From Limanda limanda (lineage: Eukaryota > Chordata > Actinopteri > Pleuronectiformes > Pleuronectidae): DNA of 64,000 nucleotides. Shown here piece after piece: positions 50,689 to 62,600 of this stretch (the stretch's first letter is position 1; each line of letters opens with the position of its first letter). The DNA is taken from contig NW_026870428.1 in NCBI RefSeq assembly GCF_963576545.1, forward strand, positions 62,001-126,000, in the 5' to 3' direction. Both the position numbers and the translations under genes were made by a program. Under the pieces are notes generated by a model that ran no database searches, was not told the DNA's origin, and saw only the letters and a list, made by a program, of their open reading frames with translations.

Positions 50689-53600
50689 GAGATATTCTTG
50701 AATAACTTTTTTTGTGAAGGTCGGAGAGACTTGCAAGTAGGCTCTACCCCCACTAAATGGGGTAGCGCGCATCGATCGGTACCATCCTTGAGCTTCTCCG
50801 ACTTTCGGAAGGGTTAGGGTTAGGGTTAGGGATGAAAGCACATAGGAGAAAGAGATATTCTTGAATAACTTTTTTTGTGAAGGTCGGAGAGACTTGGAAA
50901 GTGGTTGCATCTGGACTAATTTGGGTCCTGCAGATCGATTGGTACCATCCCCGAGCTTGTACGACCTTCGGAAGAGGTCGACCGACGAAATTCCCCCAAA
51001 ATCTGAGGAGATATTCTTGAATAACTTTTTTTGTGAAGGTCGGAGAGACTTGCAAGTAGGCTCTACCCCCACTAAATGGGGTTGCGCGCATCGATCAGTA
51101 CCATCCTTGAGCTTCTCCGACTTTCGGAAGGGTTAGGGTTAGGGTTAGGGATGAAAGCACATAGGAGAAAGAGATATTCTTGAATAACTTTTTTTGTGAA
51201 GGTCGGAGAGACTTGCAAGTAGGCTCTACCCCCACTAAATGGGGTAACGCGCATCGATCGGTACCATCCTTGAGCTTCTCCGACTTTCGGAAGGGTTAGG
51301 GTTAGGGTTAGGGATGAAAGCACATAGGAGAAAGAGATATTCTTGAATAACTTTTTTTGTGAAGGTCGGAGAGACTTGCAAGTAGGCTCTACCCCCACTA
51401 AATGGGGTAGCGCGCATCGATCGGTACCATCCTTGAGCTTCTCCGACTTTCGGAAGGGTTAGGGTTAGGGTTAGGGATGAAAGCACATAGGAGAAAGAGA
51501 TATTCTTGAATAACTTTTTTTGTGAAGGTCGGAGAGACTTGCAAGTAGGCTCTACCCCCACTAAATGGGGTAGCGCGCATCGATCGGTACCATCCTTGAG
51601 CTTCTCCGACTTTCGGAAGGGTTAGGGTTAGGGTTAGGGATGAAAGCACATAGGAGAAAGAGATATTCTTGAATAACTTTTTTTGTGAAGGTCGGAGAGA
51701 CTTGCAAGTAGGCTCTACCCCCACTAAATGGGGTAGCGCGCATCGATCGGTACCATTCTTGAGCTTCTCCGACTTTCGGAAGGGTTAGGGTTAGGGTTAG
51801 GGATGAAAGCACATAGGAGAAAGAGATATTCTTGAATAACTTTTTTTGTGAAGGTCGGAGAGACTTGGAAAGTGGTTGCATCTGGACTAATTTGGGTCCT
51901 GCGGATCGATTGGTACCATCCCCGAGCTTGTACGACCTTCGGAAGAGGTCGACCGACGAAATTCCCCCAAATCTGAGGAGATATTCTTGAATAACTTTTT
52001 TTGTGAAGGTCGGAGAGACTTGCAAGTAGGCTGTACCCCCACTAAATGGGGTAGCGCGCATCGATCGGTACCATCCTTGAGCTTCTCCGACTTTCGGAAG
52101 GGTTAGGGTTAGGGTTAGGGATGAAAGCACATAGGAGAAAGAGATATTCTTGAATAACTTTTTTTGTGAAGGTCGGAGAGACTTGCAAGTAGGCTCTACC
52201 CCCACTAAATGGGGTAGCGCGCATCGATCGGTACCATCCTTGAGCTTCTCCGACTTTCGGAAGGGTTAGGGTTAGGGTTAGGGATGAAAGCACATAGGAG
52301 AAAGAGATATTCTTGAATAACTTTTTTTGTGAAGGTCGGAGAGACTTGGAAAGTGGTTGCATCTGGACTAATTTGGGTCCTGCAGATCGATTGGTACCAT
52401 CCCCGAGCTTGTACGACCTTCGGAAGAGGTCGACCGACGAAATTCCCCCAAAATCTGAGGAGATATTCTTGAATAACTTTTTTTGTGAAGGTCGGAGAGA
52501 CTTGCAAGTAGGCTCTACCCCCACTAAATGGGGTTGCGCGCATCGATCAGTACCATCCTTGAGCTTCTCCGACTTTCGGAAGGGTTAGGGTTAGGGTTAG
52601 GGATGAAAGCACATAGGAGAAAGAGATATTCTTGAATAACTTTTTTTGTGAAGGTCGGAGAGACTTGCAAGTAGGCTCTACCCCCACTAAATGGGGTAGC
52701 GCGCATCGATCAGTACCATCCTTGAGCTTCTCCGACTTTCGGAAGGGTTAGGGTTAGGGTTAGGGATGAAAGCACATAGGAGAAAGAGATATTCTTGAAT
52801 AACTTTTTTTGTGAAGGTCGGAGAGACTTGCAAGTAGGCTCTACCCCCACTAAATGGGGTAGCGCGCATCGATCGGTACCATCCTTGAGCTTCTCCGACT
52901 TTCGGAAGGGTTAGGGTTAGGGTTAGGGATGAAAGCACATAGGAGAAAGAGATATTCTTGAATAACTTTTTTTGTGAAGGTCGGAGAGACTTGCAAGTAG
53001 GCTCTACCCCCACTAAATGGGGTAGCGCGCATCGATCGGTACCATCCTTGAGCTTCTCCGACTTTCGGAAGGGTTAGGGTTAGGGATGAAAGCACATAGG
53101 AGAAAGAGATATTCTTGAATAACTTTTTTTGTGAAGGTCGGAGAGACTTGGAAAGTGGTTGCATCTGGACTAATTTGGGTCCTGCGGATCGATTGGTACC
53201 ATCCCCGAGCTTGTACGACCTTCGGAAGAGGTCGACCGACGAAATTCCCCCAAATCTGAGGAGATATTCTTGAATAACTTTTTTTGTGAAGGTCGGAGAG
53301 ACTTGCAAGTAGGCTCTACCCCCACTAAATGGGGTAGCGCGCATCGATCGGTACCATCCTTGAGCTTCTCCGACTTTCGGAAGGGTTAGGGTTAGGGTTA
53401 GGGATGAAAGCACATAGGAGAAAGAGATATTCTTGAATAACTTTTTTTGTGAAGGTCGGAGAGACTTGCAAGTAGGCTCTACCCCCACTAAATGGGGTAG
53501 CGCGCATCGATCGGTACCATCCTTGAGCTTCTCCGACTTTCGGAAGGGTTAGGGTTAGGGTTAGGGATGAAAGCACATAGGAGAAAGAGATATTCTTGAA

Positions 53601-56600
53601 TAACTTTTTTTGTGAAGGTCGGAGAGACTTGGAAAGTGGTTGCATCTGGACTAATTTGGGTCCTGCGGATCGATTGGTACCATCCCCGAGCTTGTACGAC
53701 CTTCGGAAGAGGTCGACCGACGAAATTCCCCCAAATCTGAGGAGATATTCTTGAATAACTTTTTTTGTGAAGGTCGGAGAGACTTGCAAGTAGGCTCTAC
53801 CCCCACTAAATGGGGTAGCGCGCATCGATCGGTACCATCCTTGAGCTTCTCCGACTTTCGGAAGGGTTAGGGTTAGGGTTAGGGATGAAAGCACATAGGA
53901 GAAAGAGATATTCTTGAATAACTTTTTTTGTGAAGGTCGGAGAGACTTGGAAAGTGGTTGCATCTGGACTAATTTGGGTCCTGCAGATCGATTGGTACCA
54001 TCCCCGAGCTTGTACGACCTTCGGAAGAGGTCGACCGACGAAATTCCCCCAAAATCTGAGGAGATATTCTTGAATAACTTTTTTTGTGAAGGTCGGAGAG
54101 ACTTGCAAGTAGGCTCTACCCCCACTAAATGGGGTTGCGCGCATCGATCAGTACCATCCTTGAGCTTCTCCGACTTTCGGAAGGGTTAGGGTTAGGGTTA
54201 GGGATGAAAGCACATAGGAGAAAGAGATATTCTTGAATAACTTTTTTTGTGAAGGTCGGAGAGACTTGCAAGTAGGCTCTACCCCCACTAAATGGGGTAG
54301 CGCGCATCGATCAGTACCATCCTTGAGCTTCTCCGACTTTCGGAAGGGTTAGGGTTAGGGTTAGGGATGAAAGCACATAGGAGAAAGAGATATTCTTGAA
54401 TAACTTTTTTTGTGAAGGTCGGAGAGACTTGCAAGTAGGCTCTACCCCCACTAAATGGGGTAGCGCGCATCGATCGGTACCATCCTTGAGCTTCTCCGAC
54501 TTTCGGAAGGGTTAGGGTTAGGGTTAGGGATGAAAGCACATAGGAGAAAGAGATATTCTTGAATAACTTTTTTTGTGAAGGTCGGAGAGACTTGCAAGTA
54601 GGCTCTACCCCCACTAAATGGGGTAGCGCGCATCGATCGGTACCATCCTTGAGCTTCTCCGACTTTCGGAAGGGTTAGGGTTAGGGTTAGGGATGAAAGC
54701 ACATAGGAGAAAGAGATATTCTTGAATAACTTTTTTTGTGAAGGTCGGAGAGACTTGGAAAGTGGTTGCATCTGGACTAATTTGGGTCCTGCGGATCGAT
54801 TGGTACCATCCCCGAGCTTGTACGACCTTCGGAAGAGGTCGACCGACGAAATTCCCCCAAATCTGAGGAGATATTCTTGAATAACTTTTTTTGTGAAGGT
54901 CGGAGAGACTTGCAAGTAGGCTCTACCCCCACTAAATGGGGTTGCGCGCATCGATCGGTACCATCCTTGAGCTTCTCCGACTTTCGGAAGGGTTAGGGTT
55001 AGGGTTAGGGATGAAAGCACATAGGAGAAAGAGATATTCTTGAATAACTTTTTTTGTGAAGGTCGGAGAGACTTGCAAGTAGGCTCTACCCCCACTAAAT
55101 GGGGTAGCGCGCATCGATCGGTACCATCCTTGAGCTTCTCCGACTTTCGGAAGGGTTAGGGTTAGGGTTAGGGATGAAAGCACATAGGAGAAAGAGATAT
55201 TCTTGAATAACTTTTTTTGTGAAGGTCGGAGAGACTTGGAAAGTGGTTGCATCTGGACTAATTTGGGTCCTGCAGATCGATTGGTACCATCCCCGAGCTT
55301 GTACGACCTTCGGAAGAGGTCGACCGACGAAATTCCCCCAAAATCTGAGGAGATATTCTTGAATAACTTTTTTTGTGAAGGTCGGAGAGACTTGCAAGTA
55401 GGCTCTACCCCCACTAAATGGGGTTGCGCGCATCGATCAGTACCATCCTTGAGCTTCTCCGACTTTCGGAAGGGTTAGGGTTAGGGTTAGGGATGAAAGC
55501 ACATAGGAGAAAGAGATATTCTTGAATAACTTTTTTTGTGAAGGTCGGAGAGACTTGCAAGTAGGCTCTACCCCCACTAAATGGGGTAACGCGCATCGAT
55601 CGGTACCATCCTTGAGCTTCTCCGACTTTCGGAAGGGTTAGGGTTAGGGTTAGGGATGAAAGCACATAGGAGAAAGAGATATTCTTGAATAACTTTTTTT
55701 GTGAAGGTCGGAGAGACTTGCAAGTAGGCTCTACCCCCACTAAATGGGGTAGCGCGCATCGATCGGTACCATCCTTGAGCTTCTCCGACTTTCGGAAGGG
55801 TTAGGGTTAGGGTTAGGGATGAAAGCACATAGGAGAAAGAGATATTCTTGAATAACTTTTTTTGTGAAGGTCGGAGAGACTTGCAAGTAGGCTCTACCCC
55901 CACTAAATGGGGTAGCGCGCATCGATCGGTACCATCCTTGAGCTTCTCCGACTTTCGGAAGGGTTAGGGTTAGGGTTAGGGATGAAAGCACATAGGAGAA
56001 AGAGATATTCTTGAATAACTTTTTTTGTGAAGGTCGGAGAGACTTGCAAGTAGGCTCTACCCCCACTAAATGGGGTAGCGCGCATCGATCGGTACCATCC
56101 TTGAGCTTCTCCGACTTTCGGAAGGGTTAGGGTTAGGGTTAGGGATGAAAGCACATAGGAGAAAGAGATATTCTTGAATAACTTTTTTTGTGAAGGTCGG
56201 AGAGACTTGGAAAGTGGTTGCATCTGGACTAATTTGGGTCCTGCGGATCGATTGGTACCATCCCCGAGCTTGTACGACCTTCGGAAGAGGTCGACCGACG
56301 AAATTCCCCCAAATCTGAGGAGATATTCTTGAATAACTTTTTTTGTGAAGGTCGGAGAGACTTGCAAGTAGGCTCTACCCCCACTAAATGGGGTAGCGCG
56401 CATCGATCGGTACCATCCTTGAGCTTCTCCGACTTTCGGAAGGGTTAGGGTTAGGGTTAGGGATGAAAGCACATAGGAGAAAGAGATATTCTTGAATAAC
56501 TTTTTTTGTGAAGGTCGGAGAGACTTGCAAGTAGGCTCTACCCCCACTAAATGGGGTAGCGCGCATCGATCGGTACCATCCTTGAGCTTCTCCGACTTTC

Positions 56601-59600
56601 GGAAGGGTTAGGGTTAGGGTTAGGGATGAAAGCACATAGGAGAAAGAGATATTCTTGAATAACTTTTTTTGTGAAGGTCGGAGAGACTTGGAAAGTGGTT
56701 GCATCTGGACTAATTTGGGTCCTGCGGATCGATTGGTACCATCCCCGAGCTTGTACGACCTTCGGAAGAGGTCGACCGACGAAATTCCCCCAAATCTGAG
56801 GAGATATTCTTGAATAACTTTTTTTGTGAAGGTCGGAGAGACTTGCAAGTAGGCTCTACCCCCACTAAATGGGGTAGCGCGCATCGATCGGTACCATCCT
56901 TGAGCTTCTCCGACTTTCGGAAGGGTTAGGGTTAGGGTTAGGGATGAAAGCACATAGGAGAAAGAGATATTCTTGAATAACTTTTTTTGTGAAGGTCGGA
57001 GAGACTTGCAAGTAGGCTCTACCCCCACTAAATGGGGTAGCGCGCATCGATCGGTACCATCCTTGAGCTTCTCCGACTTTCGGAAGGGTTAGGGTTAGGG
57101 TTAGGGATGAAAGCACATAGGAGAAAGAGATATTCTTGAATAACTTTTTTTGTGAAGGTCGGAGAGACTTGCAAGTAGGCTCTACCCCCACTAAATGGGG
57201 TAGCGCGCATCGATCGGTACCATCCTTGAGCTTCTCCGACTTTCGGAAGGGTTAGGGTTAGGGTTAGGGATGAAAGCACATAGGAGAAAGAGATATTCTT
57301 GAATAACTTTTTTTGTGAAGGTCGGAGAGACTTGCAAGTAGGCTCTACCCCCACTAAATGGGGTAGCGCGCATCGATCGGTACCATCCTTGAGCTTCTCC
57401 GACTTTCGGAAGGGTTAGGGTTAGGGTTAGGGATGAAAGCACATAGGAGAAAGAGATATTCTTGAATAACTTTTTTTGTGAAGGTCGGAGAGACTTGCAA
57501 GTAGGCTCTACCCCCACTAAATGGGGTAGCGCGCATCGATCGGTACCATCCTTGAGCTTCTCCGACTTTCGGAAGGGTTAGGGTTAGGGTTAGGGATGAA
57601 AGCACATAGGAGAAAGAGATATTCTTGAATAACTTTTTTTGTGAAGGTCGGAGAGACTTGGAAAGTGGTTGCATCTGGACTAATTTGGGTCCTGCGGATC
57701 GATTGGTACCATCCCCGAGCTTGTACGACCTTCGGAAGAGGTCGACCGACGAAATTCCCCCAAATCTGAGGAGATATTCTTGAATAACTTTTTTTGTGAA
57801 GGTCGGAGAGACTTGCAAGTAGGCTCTACCCCCACTAAATGGGGTTGCGCGCATCGATCGGTACCATCCTTGAGCTTCTCCGACTTTCGGAAGGGTTAGG
57901 GTTAGGGTTAGGGATGAAAGCACATAGGAGAAAGAGATATTCTTGAATAACTTTTTTTGTGAAGGTCGGAGAGACTTGCAAGTAGGCTCTACCCCCACTA
58001 AATGGGGTAGCGCGCATCGATCGGTACCATCCTTGAGCTTCTCCGACTTTCGGAAGGGTTAGGGTTAGGGTTAGGGATGAAAGCACATAGGAGAAAGAGA
58101 TATTCTTGAATAACTTTTTTTGTGAAGGTCGGAGAGACTTGGAAAGTGGTTGCATCTGGACTAATTTGGGTCCTGCAGATCGATTGGTACCATCCCCGAG
58201 CTTGTACGACCTTCGGAAGAGGTCGACCGACGAAATTCCCCCAAAATCTGAGGAGATATTCTTGAATAACTTTTTTTGTGAAGGTCGGAGAGACTTGCAA
58301 GTAGGCTCTACCCCCACTAAATGGGGTTGCGCGCATCGATCAGTACCATCCTTGAGCTTCTCCGACTTTCGGAAGGGTTAGGGTTAGGGTTAGGGATGAA
58401 AGCACATAGGAGAAAGAGATATTCTTGAATAACTTTTTTTGTGAAGGTCGGAGAGACTTGCAAGTAGGCTCTACCCCCACTAAATGGGGTAACGCGCATC
58501 GATCGGTACCATCCTTGAGCTTCTCCGACTTTCGGAAGGGTTAGGGTTAGGGTTAGGGATGAAAGCACATAGGAGAAAGAGATATTCTTGAATAACTTTT
58601 TTTGTGAAGGTCGGAGAGACTTGCAAGTAGGCTCTACCCCCACTAAATGGGGTAGCGCGCATCGATCGGTACCATCCTTGAGCTTCTCCGACTTTCGGAA
58701 GGGTTAGGGTTAGGGTTAGGGATGAAAGCACATAGGAGAAAGAGATATTCTTGAATAACTTTTTTTGTGAAGGTCGGAGAGACTTGCAAGTAGGCTCTAC
58801 CCCCACTAAATGGGGTAGCGCGCATCGATCGGTACCATCCTTGAGCTTCTCCGACTTTCGGAAGGGTTAGGGTTAGGGTTAGGGATGAAAGCACATAGGA
58901 GAAAGAGATATTCTTGAATAACTTTTTTTGTGAAGGTCGGAGAGACTTGCAAGTAGGCTCTACCCCCACTAAATGGGGTAGCGCGCATCGATCGGTACCA
59001 TTCTTGAGCTTCTCCGACTTTCGGAAGGGTTAGGGTTAGGGTTAGGGATGAAAGCACATAGGAGAAAGAGATATTCTTGAATAACTTTTTTTGTGAAGGT
59101 CGGAGAGACTTGGAAAGTGGTTGCATCTGGACTAATTTGGGTCCTGCGGATCGATTGGTACCATCCCCGAGCTTGTACGACCTTCGGAAGAGGTCGACCG
59201 ACGAAATTCCCCCAAATCTGAGGAGATATTCTTGAATAACTTTTTTTGTGAAGGTCGGAGAGACTTGCAAGTAGGCTGTACCCCCACTAAATGGGGTAGC
59301 GCGCATCGATCGGTACCATCCTTGAGCTTCTCCGACTTTCGGAAGGGTTAGGGTTAGGGTTAGGGATGAAAGCACATAGGAGAAAGAGATATTCTTGAAT
59401 AACTTTTTTTGTGAAGGTCGGAGAGACTTGCAAGTAGGCTCTACCCCCACTAAATGGGGTAGCGCGCATCGATCGGTACCATCCTTGAGCTTCTCCGACT
59501 TTCGGAAGGGTTAGGGTTAGGGTTAGGGATGAAAGCACATAGGAGAAAGAGATATTCTTGAATAACTTTTTTTGTGAAGGTCGGAGAGACTTGGAAAGTG

Positions 59601-62600
59601 GTTGCATCTGGACTAATTTGGGTCCTGCAGATCGATTGGTACCATCCCCGAGCTTGTACGACCTTCGGAAGAGGTCGACCGACGAAATTCCCCCAAAATC
59701 TGAGGAGATATTCTTGAATAACTTTTTTTGTGAAGGTCGGAGAGACTTGCAAGTAGGCTCTACCCCCACTAAATGGGGTTGCGCGCATCGATCAGTACCA
59801 TCCTTGAGCTTCTCCGACTTTCGGAAGGGTTAGGGTTAGGGTTAGGGATGAAAGCACATAGGAGAAAGAGATATTCTTGAATAACTTTTTTTGTGAAGGT
59901 CGGAGAGACTTGCAAGTAGGCTCTACCCCCACTAAATGGGGTAGCGCGCATCGATCAGTACCATCCTTGAGCTTCTCCGACTTTCGGAAGGGTTAGGGTT
60001 AGGGTTAGGGATGAAAGCACATAGGAGAAAGAGATATTCTTGAATAACTTTTTTTGTGAAGGTCGGAGAGACTTGCAAGTAGGCTCTACCCCCACTAAAT
60101 GGGGTAGCGCGCATCGATCGGTACCATCCTTGAGCTTCTCCGACTTTCGGAAGGGTTAGGGTTAGGGTTAGGGATGAAAGCACATAGGAGAAAGAGATAT
60201 TCTTGAATAACTTTTTTTGTGAAGGTCGGAGAGACTTGCAAGTAGGCTCTACCCCCACTAAATGGGGTAGCGCGCATCGATCGGTACCATCCTTGAGCTT
60301 CTCCGACTTTCGGAAGGGTTAGGGTTAGGGATGAAAGCACATAGGAGAAAGAGATATTCTTGAATAACTTTTTTTGTGAAGGTCGGAGAGACTTGGAAAG
60401 TGGTTGCATCTGGACTAATTTGGGTCCTGCGGATCGATTGGTACCATCCCCGAGCTTGTACGACCTTCGGAAGAGGTCGACCGACGAAATTCCCCCAAAT
60501 CTGAGGAGATATTCTTGAATAACTTTTTTTGTGAAGGTCGGAGAGACTTGCAAGTAGGCTCTACCCCCACTAAATGGGGTAGCGCGCATCGATCGGTACC
60601 ATCCTTGAGCTTCTCCGACTTTCGGAAGGGTTAGGGTTAGGGTTAGGGATGAAAGCACATAGGAGAAAGAGATATTCTTGAATAACTTTTTTTGTGAAGG
60701 TCGGAGAGACTTGCAAGTAGGCTCTACCCCCACTAAATGGGGTAGCGCGCATCGATCGGTACCATCCTTGAGCTTCTCCGACTTTCGGAAGGGTTAGGGT
60801 TAGGGTTAGGGATGAAAGCACATACGAGAAAGAGATATTCTTGAATAACTTTTTTTGTGAAGGTCGGAGAGACTTGGAAAGTGGTTGCATCTGGACTAAT
60901 TTGGGTCCTGCGGATCGATTGGTACCATCCCCGAGCTTGTACGACCTTCGGAAGAGGTCGACCGACGAAATTCCCCCAAATCTGAGGAGATATTCTTGAA
61001 TAACTTTTTTTGTGAAGGTCGGAGAGACTTGCAAGTAGGCTCTACCCCCACTAAATGGGGTTGCGCGCATCGATCAGTACCATCCTTGAGCTTCTCCGAC
61101 TTTCGGAAGGGTTAGGGTTAGGGTTAGGGATGAAAGCACATAGGAGAAAGAGATATTCTTGAATAACTTTTTTTGTGAAGGTCGGAGAGACTTGCAAGTA
61201 GGCTCTACCCCCACTAAATGGGGTAGCGCGCATCGATCGGTACCATCCTTGAGCTTCTCCGACTTTCGGAAGGGTTAGGGTTAGGGTTAGGGATGAAAGC
61301 ACATAGGAGAAAGAGATATTCTTGAATAACTTTTTTTGTGAAGGTCGGAGAGACTTGCAAGTAGGCTCTACCCCCACTAAATGGGGTAGCGCGCATCGAT
61401 CAGTACCATCCTTGAGCTTCTCCGACTTTCGGAAGGGTTAGGGTTAGGGTTAGGGATGAAAGCACATAGGAGAAAGAGATATTCTTGAATAACTTTTTTT
61501 GTGAAGGTCGGAGAGACTTGCAAGTAGGCTCTACCCCCACTAAATGGGGTAGCGCGCATCGATCGGTACCATCCTTGAGCTTCTCCGACTTTCGGAAGGG
61601 TTAGGGTTAGGGTTAGGGATGAAAGCACATAGGAGAAAGAGATATTCTTGAATAACTTTTTTTGTGAAGGTCGGAGAGACTTGGAAAGTGGTTGCATCTG
61701 GACTAATTTGGGTCCTGCGGATCGATTGGTACCATCCCCGAGCTTGTACGACCTTCGGAAGAGGTCGACCGACGAAATTCCCCCAAATCTGAGGAGATAT
61801 TCTTGAATAACTTTTTTTGTGAAGGTCGGAGAGACTTGCAAGTAGGCTCTACCCCCACTAAATGGGGTTGCGCGCATCGATCGGTACCATCCTTGAGCTT
61901 CTCCGACTTTCGGAAGGGTTAGGGTTAGGGTTAGGGATGAAAGCACATAGGAGAAAGAGATATTCTTGAATAACTTTTTTTGTGAAGGTCGGAGAGACTT
62001 GCAAGTAGGCTCTACCCCCACTAAATGGGGTAGCGCGCATCGATCGGTACCATCCTTGAGCTTCTCCGACTTTCGGAAGGGTTAGGGTTAGGGTTAGGGA
62101 TGAAAGCACATAGGAGAAAGAGATATTCTTGAATAACTTTTTTTGTGAAGGTCGGAGAGACTTGGAAAGTGGTTGCATCTGGACTAATTTGGGTCCTGCA
62201 GATCGATTGGTACCATCCCCGAGCTTGTACGACCTTCGGAAGAGGTCGACCGACGAAATTCCCCCAAAATCTGAGGAGATATTCTTGAATAACTTTTTTT
62301 GTGAAGGTCGGAGAGACTTGCAAGTAGGCTCTACCCCCACTAAATGGGGTTGCGCGCATCGATCAGTACCATCCTTGAGCTTCTCCGACTTTCGGAAGGG
62401 TTAGGGTTAGGGTTAGGGATGAAAGCACATAGGAGAAAGAGATATTCTTGAATAACTTTTTTTGTGAAGGTCGGAGAGACTTGCAAGTAGGCTCTACCCC
62501 CACTAAATGGGGTAGCGCGCATCGATCAGTACCATCCTTGAGCTTCTCCGACTTTCGGAAGGGTTAGGGTTAGGGTTAGGGATGAAAGCACATAGGAGAA

